Origin: Actinomycetota bacterium
GTDB taxonomy: Bacteria > Actinomycetota > Thermoleophilia > Solirubrobacterales > Solirubrobacteraceae
DNA: 64,000 nucleotides
Assembly (NCBI GenBank): GCA_005883215.1
Contig: VAYS01000023.1
Span: forward strand, 32,849 to 96,848
Direction: 5' to 3'
A program made the position numbers and the translations under genes. Below, one piece after another: positions 17,623 to 26,435 of this stretch. The notes below the pieces were generated by a model that was not told the origin of the DNA, did no database searches, and saw only the letters and a list, made by a program, of their open reading frames with translations. Within the stretch, counting starts at the first letter, position 1. Every line of letters starts with the position of its first letter.

Positions 17623-18054
17623 ATGGCCGAGCGAGATCCCGTGCTTGCGCCCTTGGACGCGTTGATCGGCACCTGGGCCACCGAGGCGACCCATCCGCTG
17701 GTCGAGGAGGTCGTGGCGGGCAGCGTCACGTTCGAGTGGTTGGAGGGCGGCCGTTTCGTCATTCAGCGCTCCCGCAACGAGCACGAGTTGTTCCCCGACG
17801 CGATCTCTGTCATCGGCGCTGCCGAGGCCGGCGACGGGCTGGTCATGGAGTACTTTGACTCGCGCGGCGTGCGCCGGACGTACGGCGTCTCGCTCGACGA
17901 CGGCGTGCTGCGCATGTGGCGCGACCACGCGGGGTTTGACCAGCGCTTCTCGGCCACGCTCGGGCCTGACGCCTTCGAGGGCCGATGGCAGCTCGCGCGA
18001 ACGCCGGGCGACTGGCAGGACGACCTGAAGGTGACCTACCGGCGCCGCGACTAG
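17623..18054 (+). CDS. DUF1579-like small beta-barrel protein
   Basis: A 143-residue protein beginning DPVLAPLDALIGTWATEATHP and continuing with alternating strands (VTFEWLEGGRFVIQRS, GLVMEYFDSRGVRRTYGV, LRMWRDHAGFDQRFSATL, WQDDLKVTYRRRD). This is the layout of DUF1579/lipocalin-like barrels, which start with an (L)xGxW motif and are thought to bind small ligands; no reaction is known. The ATG at 17623 is chosen because homology-like sequence begins there; the frame upstream is out of character. It stands alone, with no obvious operon partner. Confidence 0.7.
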   Translation: MAERDPVLAPLDALIGTWATEATHPLVEEVVAGSVTFEWLEGGRFVIQRSRNEHELFPDAISVIGAAEAGDGLVMEYFDSRGVRRTYGVSLDDGVLRMWRDHAGFDQRFSATLGPDAFEGRWQLARTPGDWQDDLKVTYRRRD

Positions 18055-18255
18055 GTCTTGGCAGCTCGTCGAGTCGCCGAGCTCAAGCGCGCTGCCTTCG
18101 TGGCGGTGTGACCTTGGGCTCGCGGTGTCTCGGTCTCACCGAGCGCGGTTCGTCGCCTGGTAGCGGCGCAAGAACGCGGTGTCGACGCGTCCGCGGCCGC
18201 TGCTCCGGTTAGCGTCGGGCGGTGCAGGAACCCCACAGATCGGGTGTTCGCAGGC

Positions 18256-19101
18256 CTAAGGTCGCTGGGCAGCCGCGATCGTCTGCTCCAGCCAGCTCCG
18301 GATCCCCGACAGCCGAGAGTAGAAGCCGGGCATGCCGTGCCGGCTGGGACAGTGGGCGCTTCCCCAGCTGATGACCCCGGCCAGCTCTAATCGACCGCGC
18401 GCTCGCACGAACGCCGGCCCCCCGCTGTCGCCGTCACACGCGTCTCGCGGAAGGTCCGAGGCGCACATGTCCCACGACGTGCGATAGACGTCGTCGTAGC
18501 GCCGGCAGTAGCCGTCGCGGCGCACGCGCAACGTGGTCTGCAGCAGGCGGTCGCTGAGCTGGCGGCTGCCGGCCGTCAGTCCCCACCCGGCAATGGTCAG
18601 CCTGGTGCCCGCGCGAAGGCGACTGAGGTCCAGCCGGACCGCGGGTTCGGGAAGGGCCCGGGCCAGGGTCAGCACGGCCACGTCGCCGTGGTCGATATTC
18701 GCCACCCACCCGGGGTAGGCCCGGCTGCGGGCGACCGGCACCCGCTGTTGACCGGATCGCGAAAGCCACACCGTGCCCGCGACCACGTCGAATGCATCGG
18801 CTGACTGGTTGGCCACGCAATGGGCGGCGGTGACCACGACCGTAGGCGCGACGACGGTGGCGCCGCACTGCAGCCCTTGCCCGGGGGCCCGGCCGTGCGC
18901 CACCAGTGCGACGACGAAGGGCATCGCGCCGGCCGGGGTGCCATGGGCGATCGCGCCGGTGGCGCGCGGAGGGTGGACCGGGCGTCCGGTCGCGCTCCCG
19001 ACGGCGGTGGGCATCGCCGCCACGGCCAGCACCGGCCCGATCGCCGAGGCCGCCCGCGCCTTCATCCGCCGCTGCTTCGTCGGTAGGGCGAGGCGTGACA
19101 C
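18256..19101 (-). CDS. Secreted trypsin-like serine protease (S1 family)
   Basis: A 281-residue chymotrypsin-fold protease with an N-terminal signal peptide (start at residue 1 or at Met13). The catalytic triad is complete: His94 in TAAHC, Asp140 in DHGDVAVL and Ser226 in CDGDSGGP. The residue six before the serine is Asp220, which by S1 knowledge predicts cleavage after Arg or Lys. Cysteine pairs fit the trypsin disulfides. IAHGTPAGAMPFVVAL corresponds to the activation region. It is probably exported and digests extracellular protein. It is divergent from arsR. Confidence 0.9.
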   Translation of the reverse strand: MSRLALPTKQRRMKARAASAIGPVLAVAAMPTAVGSATGRPVHPPRATGAIAHGTPAGAMPFVVALVAHGRAPGQGLQCGATVVAPTVVVTAAHCVANQSADAFDVVAGTVWLSRSGQQRVPVARSRAYPGWVANIDHGDVAVLTLARALPEPAVRLDLSRLRAGTRLTIAGWGLTAGSRQLSDRLLQTTLRVRRDGYCRRYDDVYRTSWDMCASDLPRDACDGDSGGPAFVRARGRLELAGVISWGSAHCPSRHGMPGFYSRLSGIRSWLEQTIAAAQRP

Positions 19102-19143
19102 CGAGATGAGCGTACGCCAGGCGGATAATGGGGCTGCCTACGT

Positions 19144-19163
19144 ATAACCAAACGGTTGGCTAT
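19144..19163. promoter_or_regulatory. Candidate ArsR operator (imperfect palindrome)
   Basis: The 20-base sequence ATAACCAAACGGTTGGCTAT is an inverted repeat with two mismatched pairs (ATA-CCAA-CG-TTGG-TAT). It ends 10 bases before the arsR GTG, and a TATGCT at 19161-19166 could be the -10 element, giving a nearly leaderless transcript. The position fits autoregulation, with repressor bound over the promoter and released by arsenite. Confidence 0.6.
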
Positions 19164-19172
19164 GCTTTCCCC

Positions 19173-19526
19173 GTGACCGTCCCGGTGATCGCCCCCCGTG
19201 CCCGCCATCCCGGCGGTCGCGGGCGGCCGCGGGTCGAACCCGACCTCGACCCGCCCGCGGCGGCGGAGCTGGCGGCGGTGGCCAAGGCGCTCGGAGACCC
19301 GACGCGCCTGCGGATCGTGGACGCGGTGCGCAAGGCCGCGCCCGATGCCTTGTGCCAGTGCGAGCTCCTGCCCCTGTTCGAGATGTCCCAGCCCGCGCTC
19401 GCCAAGCACCTGAGGACGCTCGTCGACGCCGGGATCCTGGCTACCGAGCGGCGCGGGTTGTGGGCGTACTACTTTCTCGCCGAGGAGCACAGCGTGGAAA
19501 GGTTGCGGGCGTGGCTGGCGAGCTGA
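19173..19526 (+). CDS. arsR: ArsR/SmtB-family arsenic-responsive repressor
   Basis: A 117-residue winged-helix repressor. ALGDPTRLRIVDAV starts the DNA-binding domain, MSQPALAKHLRTLVDAGIL is the recognition helix region, and ERRGLWAYYFL is the wing. The pair Cys61-x-Cys63 in ALCQCELL matches the alpha-3 As(III) site of classical ArsR (ELCVCDL). The GTG at 19173 is preferred over an upstream in-frame start because the operator-like palindrome lies just before it. It heads a run with an R2lox-like gene and arsC. Confidence 0.88.
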   Translation: MTVPVIAPRARHPGGRGRPRVEPDLDPPAAAELAAVAKALGDPTRLRIVDAVRKAAPDALCQCELLPLFEMSQPALAKHLRTLVDAGILATERRGLWAYYFLAEEHSVERLRAWLAS

Positions 19527-19545
19527 CCCCGATCGGCGAATCGAC

Positions 19546-20378
19546 TTGAGCGCCGCCGACCTCCAGCTCAAGGGGCCCCAGGCGCTGTATGAGGACTGGG
19601 AGCGCGGCCAGTGGTCGCCCTTTGGGATCGATCTCGGACCAGACAGAGCCGACTGGGACGGGCTGAGCGAGGAGGAGCGCTCGCTCATCCTGTTCGCCCT
19701 GTCGTCGCTGATGGTCGCCGAGGAGCGCATCACGACCCAGTTCACGGGCCTGGTCATGGCCTACGACTCAGAGGAGGAGGCGACCTTTCTGGCCACCCAG
19801 CAGGTCGACGAGGCGCGCCACATGCAGCACTACGCGCGGGTCCAGAACGAGGTCATCGCCGATCCGGGCGCGATCGTCGCCCACGTGGCGCGCTCGCGGG
19901 CGCAGCTCTCGGACGCGTTTAACGTCATCTTCGACGACAAGCTCGTAGCGGCGCACCTCGCCCTGGTGGCCGAGCCGCGCAACCGCAGCGCAAAGGTCGG
20001 CTTCGTCACCATCTACCACGTGGTGATCGAGGGCACGCTCGGCCTGACCTCGTTTCACTTCATCACCCGCCTTCTCAACCAACGCCATCTGCTGCCGGGC
20101 TTCGTCGAGGGCTACACCAAGATCCACCACGACGAGCAGCGGCACATCGCCTACGGAACTTGGTTCTGCGCGAGGCGGTCCGCGCCGAACCGGGGCTGGC
20201 GGACGACGTGCGTCGCGCTCTGCGCGAGCTGCTTCCCGTCGTCGCGCAGGCGCTCGACCCGCCGGGAACGGCGGACCCGTCGGTACTCGGGGCGAGCCCC
20301 GAGGAGATCCGTGAGTTTGCCCTCGACGGGCTCTCTCGCCGCCTGAACGTGATCGGCGTGCCCCTGGCCACGCTCTGA
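19546..20378 (+). pseudogene. R2-like ligand-binding oxidase (R2lox-like), frameshifted
   Basis: The frame from TTG 19546 gives a ferritin-like protein with the six expected metal ligands: Glu59/60 (MVAEER), Glu89 and His92 (DEARHMQH), Glu162 (VIEGTL), and Glu197 and His200 (HHDEQRH). At about 20166 the meaningful reading shifts frame: GTWF should continue as LREAVRAEPGLADDVRRAL, which ends at 20378. One missing C (TTCTG for TTCCTG) explains this. Restored, the protein is about 277 residues. R2lox proteins hold a Mn/Fe centre and are oxidases of unknown substrate. It is a real mutation or a sequencing error. Confidence 0.75.
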
Positions 20379-20803
20379 TGGCCAACGTCCTGTTCGTATG
20401 CCTTCACAACGCCGGGCGCTCGCAGATGAGCCAGGCGCTGTTTCAGCGCGCCGCCGACGGACGCCACCGCGCCCAGTCGGCGGGAACGACCCCGGCCCAC
20501 GCCGTACACCCCGAGGTCGTGGAGGTGATGCGCGAGGTGGCGCTTGACCTTTCTGACCGACGGCCCCGCAAGCTGACCGCCGAGCTCGCCGCCGGGGCCG
20601 ACGTCATGGTCACCATGGGCTGCGGCGACGAGTGCCCATACTTCCCGGGCAAGCGCTACATCGACTGGGACCTCCCCGATCCGCGGGGTGGGCCGCTCGA
20701 CGATGTCCGCGAGCTGCGCGATGAGATCGAGGCGCGGGTGACGGCGCTAGTCGACGAGCTCGACCGCCAGCAGGCCGCGGTGCGCGGTCACCCGTCGATA
20801 TGA
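20378..20803 (+). CDS. arsC: Arsenate reductase, low-molecular-weight phosphatase type
   Basis: A 141-residue LMW-PTP-fold reductase. The P-loop is CLHNAGRS (Cys8, Arg14), the acid loop is DWDLPDP, and two more cysteines are in MGCGDECPYF (Cys82, Cys86), as required for the Cys-relay of thioredoxin- or mycothiol-linked ArsC. It reduces arsenate to arsenite in the cytoplasm. The ATG overlaps the preceding stop (TGATG), so it is translationally coupled to the R2lox-like gene. No arsenite pump (ArsB/Acr3) is present in the window, so export must be encoded elsewhere. Confidence 0.9.
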   Translation: MANVLFVCLHNAGRSQMSQALFQRAADGRHRAQSAGTTPAHAVHPEVVEVMREVALDLSDRRPRKLTAELAAGADVMVTMGCGDECPYFPGKRYIDWDLPDPRGGPLDDVRELRDEIEARVTALVDELDRQQAAVRGHPSI

Positions 20804-20848
20804 CCGCCTAGGACTCAAGGCCGCCAGGCCGGCGCCGAAACCACTCCC

Positions 20849-21475
20849 GTGGACGCCCGACCCGTCGCGGTTCCCGCTTCGCTAACGGAGGTCCCGCCGG
20901 CCGGCGCCGAGGTTGCCGGCGCTCGGTCGCGTGCAGCGCTGGCTCGCCTGGCCGCCGCCGCGGTCGGCGAGCGGCGGTCCGGATGGCCGGCGCATTGGGA
21001 GCTCGCGGTCTTCCTCTGGCCGCTGGGCGTCGGACTGATGGGAGCTCCGGTGGGGGGGCTGGCCGCGCTGGCCAGCGGCACTGCCTCGGCCCCGGCGCTT
21101 ACCGCCCTGGGCGGTCTGGCGGTCGCGCTGGTCGCGCTCGCCGCCGAGGTCGAGCGCCGCCTGGCCGCCGGCGATCCCGGCGAGCGCAGCTCGCCCTGGA
21201 TGTGGTTCGGGGTGACCGCCCTGCAGTCCAGCGTCTCCAGCGTGTTTGGCATCGCCGCCGGCTGGACGGCGATCTCGTCGCCCGTGCTGGCGGTCGGCGC
21301 CGGCCTCGTGGCGGCGAGCACGGGTCTGGTCTTCGCGCTGGCGCACGCCGGGTGTCGCCGCGTCTATCTCGTCGCCCTGGTCGGCGCCAACGTGGTCGCC
21401 GTCGTCCACGGGACGGTCCTGGTGCTGCTGGCGTTGGCGCGGTGGGCCCCAGCGGTCCTGCGCGTCTTCTCCTGA
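20849..21475 (+). CDS. Polytopic membrane protein of unknown function
   Basis: A 208-residue protein with an N-terminal cytoplasmic segment of about 45 residues and four or five hydrophobic helices (about 50-72, 78-98, 116-134, 138-160 and 170-195). I do not recognise the family and see no catalytic motif. The start is GTG 20849, 45 bases after arsC, so it may belong to the ars transcript, but it does not resemble ArsB, Acr3 or ArsP. The coding pattern (Ala/Val/Leu-rich helices, charged loops) supports a real gene. Confidence 0.55.
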   Translation: MDARPVAVPASLTEVPPAGAEVAGARSRAALARLAAAAVGERRSGWPAHWELAVFLWPLGVGLMGAPVGGLAALASGTASAPALTALGGLAVALVALAAEVERRLAAGDPGERSSPWMWFGVTALQSSVSSVFGIAAGWTAISSPVLAVGAGLVAASTGLVFALAHAGCRRVYLVALVGANVVAVVHGTVLVLLALARWAPAVLRVFS

Positions 21476-21515
21476 GCGTCGGCCCGGGCCGCAGTGGCGC
21501 GTAGGGTTGATCTCC

Positions 21516-22328
21516 GTGCCCACTGCCTCGGGACCTACGCCGAGCGCCTGGCCGCAGGGGCGCGCGCCGCGCGCGGTGCTGCTCGATCTCGATGGCGTCC
21601 TCTACGTAGAGGAGAAGGCGGTACCGGGCGCCCGCGAGGCGGTGGGGCGCCTGCGCGAGCGCGGGCTGGGCCTGAGATTCGTCACCAACACCACGGCTCA
21701 TGCCCGCGCCGCCACGCTCGAGAAGCTCGAGCGCCTGGGCTTTGCCGTCGAGGAACCCGAGCTGGTCACGCCCGCTGCCCTGGCCCTGCGCCGCTGCCGC
21801 GAGCGCGGACACGTGCGGGTGTCCCTGCTCATGGGCGAGGAGGTCAAGGCCGACTTCCCCGGGCTGCGCTCCGACGACGAGAACCCCAGCGCGGTGATCG
21901 TGGGAGACCTGGGCGACCGCTTTGACTATGCGGTGCTCAATCGCGCGTTCCGGCACGTACTCGCGGGCGCCGAGCTGATCGCCCTGCAGAAGAACCGCTA
22001 CTGGCGCCGCTCGGATGGGCTGTCCCTCGACGTCGGTCCGTTCGTAGCCGCGCTGGAATACGCCACGGGCCACGACGCCTACGTGGTGGGAAAGCCCGCG
22101 CCCGAGTTTTTCGCCCAGATTCTCGAGGACCTCGGCGTCACCGCATCCGAGGCGTTGATGGTGGGAGACGACATCGAGTCAGACATCGGCGGAGCTTTGC
22201 GCTCCGGGCTCGCTGCCGTGCTCGTACGCACCGGCAAGTACCGGGCCGAGGCGGTCAGCGCGTCGGGCATAGAACCGACGGCGACGGTCGACTCCGTTGC
22301 CGACCTGCCCGCCCTGGTCGGGGTCTGA
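21516..22328 (+). CDS. HAD-IIA family phosphatase (LHPP/NagD-like)
   Basis: A 270-residue hydrolase with the four HAD motifs: LLDLDGVLY (nucleophile Asp), FVTNTTAH, GKPAPEFF (Lys) and MVGDDIESDIGGA (acidic pair). The cap between motifs II and III is of the IIA type, as in NagD, p-nitrophenylphosphatases and the LHPP-like subfamily. The substrate cannot be deduced. The GTG at 21516 is chosen because the conserved strand starts about 20 codons later; the longer open frame upstream overlaps the preceding gene. A YbhN-like gene follows after 18 bases. Confidence 0.88.
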   Translation: MPTASGPTPSAWPQGRAPRAVLLDLDGVLYVEEKAVPGAREAVGRLRERGLGLRFVTNTTAHARAATLEKLERLGFAVEEPELVTPAALALRRCRERGHVRVSLLMGEEVKADFPGLRSDDENPSAVIVGDLGDRFDYAVLNRAFRHVLAGAELIALQKNRYWRRSDGLSLDVGPFVAALEYATGHDAYVVGKPAPEFFAQILEDLGVTASEALMVGDDIESDIGGALRSGLAAVLVRTGKYRAEAVSASGIEPTATVDSVADLPALVGV

Positions 22329-22346
22329 CCGGTAACCCGGTCGGCG

Positions 22347-23456
22347 ATGGCTTCCGGGGGTCGTAAAGTCAAAGCGATGCCCGAGGGAAAGGTCGGCGCC
22401 GAGCAGACGGGGGCACGTTGGCTTGGCGCACGCGAATACCCGCGCGATCCGGCGGCCACGGCCGGGGCCGCCGCGGCCCACTCGCGCTCGCTGCGCAACG
22501 GCTTGATCGCGCTGGCGCTGGTCACCGGCGCGGTCATCGCGCTCGTAATGGCCGTGCCCAAGGTCGATCAGGTCGGCCGGCGGCTGAGCGAGGGGAGCGC
22601 TCCCTGGCTCGCGCTGGCCGGGTTATGCGAGCTGGGGTCGTGCCTGGGCTACGTGATCGTCTTTCAGCTCGTCTTCTATCGGGGGCCGTCGCGCATGGTC
22701 ACCCGCCTGGCCTGGTCGGAGCTCGCCGCCAACTCGATCGTCCCCGCCGGCGGCCTGGGTGGCCTGGGCCTGGGGGCCTGGGTCTTGAGCACCCGAGGTG
22801 TGCCCCCGGGGCGCATCGCCGAGCGTTCGGCGGTGATGTTCATCCTTACCTCGGTCCCGAGCTTTGCCGCAGTGATCGTTGTTGGCGCCCTGCTGACCAC
22901 CGGCGCGGTACCGGGCCGGGGGGACTTCGTCCGCTCCGCGCTGCCGGCATCACTGGCGCTGGCGGTGGTGGTCGCGGTAGCCGCCTTGCCGCGCGTCATC
23001 GGACGGCTGGACGCCCGGCTCGGACACCGGCGACGGGTGCGGGCGGGCCTGGGGGTGCTCGCCGACGCCACCCGGGCGGCGACATTTGAGCTGCGCCGGG
23101 GCGACTGGCGGCTGCTCGGCGCGGTCGCCTACATGGCGCTTGACCTCGCCACGTTGTGGGCCTGCTTTCACGCGGTCGGTGGCGCGCCGCCCTTGGCCGG
23201 CCTGATGATGGCCTACCTGCTGGGCCAGCTGGGCGGGCTGATCCCCTTGCCGGCGGGTGCGGGAGCGGTCGACGGGGGGCTGCTCGGCGCCCTCGTCGCC
23301 TATGGGGCCCACGTCGCGCCCGCTGCCGCGGCCGTCCTCGCCTATCGGGTGCTCTCGCTATGGCTGCCGGCCCTCCTGGGCACCGGCGCGTTCTTGGCCT
23401 TGCGTCGACATCTCAACGATCCTCTTGACCTCAAGCCCCCGCGGAGGGAGCGGTGA
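22347..23456 (+). CDS. YbhN/UPF0104-type membrane protein (flippase-like domain)
   Basis: A 369-residue integral membrane protein of the lysylphosphatidylglycerol synthase transmembrane/UPF0104 family, with about eight helices. Characteristic segments are ELAANSIVPAGGLGGLGLGAWVL in the middle and LLGQLGGLIPLPAGAGAVDGGLLGAL near the end. The family includes the flippase half of MprF and stand-alone proteins implicated in lipid or glycolipid handling. There is no synthase domain. The start is ATG 22347, with ATG 22377 as an alternative. It converges with the glycoside hydrolase gene. Confidence 0.85.
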   Translation: MASGGRKVKAMPEGKVGAEQTGARWLGAREYPRDPAATAGAAAAHSRSLRNGLIALALVTGAVIALVMAVPKVDQVGRRLSEGSAPWLALAGLCELGSCLGYVIVFQLVFYRGPSRMVTRLAWSELAANSIVPAGGLGGLGLGAWVLSTRGVPPGRIAERSAVMFILTSVPSFAAVIVVGALLTTGAVPGRGDFVRSALPASLALAVVVAVAALPRVIGRLDARLGHRRRVRAGLGVLADATRAATFELRRGDWRLLGAVAYMALDLATLWACFHAVGGAPPLAGLMMAYLLGQLGGLIPLPAGAGAVDGGLLGALVAYGAHVAPAAAAVLAYRVLSLWLPALLGTGAFLALRRHLNDPLDLKPPRRER

Positions 23457-23498
23457 GCCATCGCGCCGCCTGCGTCTGCTCTGGCGCCGACGTGGGCG

Positions 23499-25214
23499 TC
23501 AGCGCACGTGCACCGCGACCAGTCGGCTTATGACTGGGTGACCGTCGGGCCGGCGCCAGGACAGCCGCAGGTATCCGCCGGCCCGGAGCGGCACCCCGAC
23601 GTCGAGATAGCCGCTGGCGGTGGTGGTGAAGGACGCCAGGGTGGAGAACCGGGCTCCACCCCCCGCCGGGCGCAGCTGCACGGCCACCGTTTGCCGCAGA
23701 CCGCCGGCGGCTCGCGCCAGCCCCCAGACCCGCAGGGCGCCGCCGCGGCGCACCGAGGTACGGGGCAGGTAGAGCGGGAGCCGGTAGGCGACAAGCGCGG
23801 GCTTGGGTCGGCCGCCGAGGAACTGCAGGCCGGTCTGGAAGGTGGCGTCCGAGCCCCGCGCCGGATTGCGCCCCGGGCGCGCGGCGTCGTCCTGGAGGAG
23901 AAACTGCGTCAACGACCGCACCCAGGGATTGGAATAGGCGAGGAACTCGCCCTCGTCGAGGTAGGCCGCCTGCTGGGAGAGGCCGACCCCCCGGGGGTTC
24001 GGCGGACGGCTCTGAAAGCCGAACTCGGTCAGGTACAGCGGCATGCCGCCCCGTCCACGCCCGTAGGCCTGGGTGGCGCGCGCCAGCGCGACGCTCAGCC
24101 GTGGCAGGCTGACGATCGTCACGTAGTCGCGGTCGGGCGAGGGACGGTCGGGCGAGCGGTAGAGCTGGTAGGGGTGATGGGCATACCCCGAGGCGTTGAA
24201 CAGCGCCGGATGGGCATCGGGAAAGGCAGCGCGCGCGCTCGCCGTGGTCGGGCAGCGTCGCGCCCGGGCCGACTGGCCGGTCAGGGGTCGGTAGCGATCG
24301 TCCAGGCAGTACAGCCGGCGCAGGAACACGAGGAACCTGATGGCCCGCGTGGGACCCTTCTTGTGCACACCCTCGGGCGCGGTATCGCCAAAGGCAATCG
24401 TGTCGGCGCCGTGTCCGGTGGCCTGCAGCGCCGACCACGCAGCGTCGAGCAGGCCGCGGTACAGCGCGGGCGCCGTCTCGACCCAGCCGTGGCGGCTGGG
24501 GCTCCACTGCGGGTCAAGCCAACCCGGCTGGTTGGGCTCGTTCCACACGGTCCAGAAGTCCACCTTGGGGATGACCGACGCGGGTGGTGCGGTCGGCGTT
24601 GGGCCCGTGGGGGTCGGGGATGGACCGGGGGAGGGGCCGGGGCTCGGACATCCGATCCCGAAGAGACCGCAGTCGCGGGGGCTGGTGCGGGCCAAAGCGC
24701 TGCCGGCGGCCGGATAGGACCCGGTGTAGCGCGCGGCCACGGCGTGGACGAAGAGGCGGAACTCGTGCGCCGAGGGCGTGTAGACGTTGGCGATGTCCTT
24801 GCGTCGCGGCGAGCCCGTCGCCCACAGGGGCGCCGGACCGGTGATGTCGAAGTTGACCGTCATGCCTCGAAGGTGGGCGGCAGCGACCAGCAGGTCGTAG
24901 CGATCCCACGTCCCCGGCGGGTAGGCGGCGGGGTCGCTGGCGTCAAAGGCCGGCCGGCGCTTGGAGAGCGGTTGCGGCGCTACCCCGCGCCAAAACACCG
25001 AGACACGGATCTGCTGTACCCCGAGCCCCCGCAGGGTGTCCAGCGTGCGGGCCATCTTCTCGGGGCCGCTGTAGATGAGCAGCTGATCGTCCTGCAGGGC
25101 CGAGGTCTGCGCCGAGGAGGCGTGCGCGGGCCCGGCGCAGAGCAGCGTTGCCCCCAGGGCGATCAGCGCGCCGGCGGCCGGCATGAGCCGTCGAGGTGCA
25201 AGCGGTCGCGGCAT
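23499..25214 (-). CDS. Secreted clan GH-A glycoside hydrolase-like protein
   Basis: A 571-residue exported protein: a signal peptide with AHA (about 1-32), then a TIM-barrel of the GH5/GH39 type. Acid/base Glu226 is in WTVWNEPNQP and the candidate nucleophile Glu397 in LYLTEFGFQ, at the proper spacing. A proline/threonine-rich insert (about 190-213) interrupts the barrel. The C-terminal 110 residues look like a beta-sandwich. It probably acts on an extracellular or self-made polysaccharide. It is the last gene of a minus-strand operon headed by two glycosyltransferases. Confidence 0.85.
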   Translation of the reverse strand: MPRPLAPRRLMPAAGALIALGATLLCAGPAHASSAQTSALQDDQLLIYSGPEKMARTLDTLRGLGVQQIRVSVFWRGVAPQPLSKRRPAFDASDPAAYPPGTWDRYDLLVAAAHLRGMTVNFDITGPAPLWATGSPRRKDIANVYTPSAHEFRLFVHAVAARYTGSYPAAGSALARTSPRDCGLFGIGCPSPGPSPGPSPTPTGPTPTAPPASVIPKVDFWTVWNEPNQPGWLDPQWSPSRHGWVETAPALYRGLLDAAWSALQATGHGADTIAFGDTAPEGVHKKGPTRAIRFLVFLRRLYCLDDRYRPLTGQSARARRCPTTASARAAFPDAHPALFNASGYAHHPYQLYRSPDRPSPDRDYVTIVSLPRLSVALARATQAYGRGRGGMPLYLTEFGFQSRPPNPRGVGLSQQAAYLDEGEFLAYSNPWVRSLTQFLLQDDAARPGRNPARGSDATFQTGLQFLGGRPKPALVAYRLPLYLPRTSVRRGGALRVWGLARAAGGLRQTVAVQLRPAGGGARFSTLASFTTTASGYLDVGVPLRAGGYLRLSWRRPDGHPVISRLVAVHVR

Positions 25215-25226
25215 CGGGCCGGAAAG

Positions 25227-26435
25227 CTAGCCGGTGATGTTCAGGCGGCGCTCCGCACCCACCGACAGCGTGCGCCGACCTTGCAGCAGCTCGACGAGCT
25301 CGGCGCCCGCCAGCTCGCGGCGCCAGCCCTGCAGCAGGCGGGCGCCGTCGGGTGATTGCCCGTCGCGCACCGCGGCGACCACCCGTTGCAGCTCGCTTCG
25401 GGTGGCGAGTAGCTCGTAGGCCAGTTGCTCCTCCAGCGCTCGGGCCCGGACCAGCGCCTCGGCCAGGGCAATCAGGGGCCCGTCCTCGTCGGCGACCGGG
25501 AGGCGGCGCTGGGGCTGGGCGGGGATCGGGGGGCGTTCCCGGCCGCGCCTGACCGCCGCTAGCAGCGCGCGCCCACGCCGATGCAGGGTGGCCGCGCCCA
25601 CGCCGCGGATCTGCTCCAGGCGCTCGATGGAGTCCGGGCGCCGGCGCGCGGTCTCCACCAGGGCGCTGTCGTTGAGCACCGAGCCGACCGGGCGATCTTC
25701 TTGCCGGGCGGTCTCCTCGCGCCAGTGGACCAGTTCGAAGGCGATCGCCCGGATGGCCGGGTCCATACCCGCGATGCGCGGGAGACGCTCGAAGATCGCC
25801 TGAGGATCTCGTTCATCGCTGGCCTCCTCGAGCGCCCGACATTCCTCCAGAGCCCACTGGAGCCGGCCCCGGCCCTCCAGGCGCTGCCGCAGCTCGGCGG
25901 CGACGTCGAGCAGGTGAAGCACGTCGGCACGCGCGTATTGGATCTGCTCGGAGGTGAGCGGCCGCTTGTCCCATCGGGTGTAGCTCGCGCTCTTGCGCAG
26001 GCGTTGCCCGAGAACCTCGCCCAGCAACCAGTCGTATCCGGCCTGGGCGCGCAAGCCGGCAAACGCGGCCGCCACCTGGGTGTCGAAGATGCGGCAGATC
26101 TGAGCGTCCCACCGTCCGCGCAGCAGCGCCACGTCCTGGCGCCCGGCGTGAAAGACCACCTCCACGTTGGGGTCGGCCAGCACCCCGCGCAACGGCGCCA
26201 CGTCGATGGTTTCGTCGAGGGCATCTATCACCGCCACCCGGGATCCGTTGCCATCCGGGACGGCGATTTGCACCAGGCACAGCAGCGTGCGGTAGCGCCC
26301 TTCACCGACGAACTCGGTGTCCACGGCCATGCTCCCGTGCTCGCTCGCCGCGTGGGCGAGCTCGGCGAGCTCGGCGCCGGCGGCCAGCCCGTGCGGGGCC
26401 GCGCTCGGACCACGCGAAGCCGAGCGGCGGCTCAC
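25227..26435 (-). CDS. rnd: Ribonuclease D
   Basis: A 402-residue 3'-5' exonuclease. The DEDDy residues are visible: AVDTEFVGE (Exo I), VVFHAGRQDVALL (Exo II) and YARADVLHLL (Exo III, YxxxD). Two HRDC-like regions follow (about 215-290 and a weaker one towards 400). It trims tRNA and other stable RNA 3' ends. The GTG start overlaps the histidine kinase stop (GTGA), so it is in a transcript with signalling and glycan genes, an unusual setting. Confidence 0.9.
   Translation of the reverse strand: MSRRSASRGPSAAPHGLAAGAELAELAHAASEHGSMAVDTEFVGEGRYRTLLCLVQIAVPDGNGSRVAVIDALDETIDVAPLRGVLADPNVEVVFHAGRQDVALLRGRWDAQICRIFDTQVAAAFAGLRAQAGYDWLLGEVLGQRLRKSASYTRWDKRPLTSEQIQYARADVLHLLDVAAELRQRLEGRGRLQWALEECRALEEASDERDPQAIFERLPRIAGMDPAIRAIAFELVHWREETARQEDRPVGSVLNDSALVETARRRPDSIERLEQIRGVGAATLHRRGRALLAAVRRGRERPPIPAQPQRRLPVADEDGPLIALAEALVRARALEEQLAYELLATRSELQRVVAAVRDGQSPDGARLLQGWRRELAGAELVELLQGRRTLSVGAERRLNITG

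Noticed and set aside
16677..17762. Minus-strand frame around the lipoprotein gene as a longer or second gene
   Set aside because: Different frame from the lipoprotein signal peptide; low-complexity Arg/Ser content and no ribosome site.
23508..25355. Plus-strand open frame antisense to the glycoside hydrolase (615 codons)
   Set aside because: Mirror of the minus-strand gene; no signal or domain.
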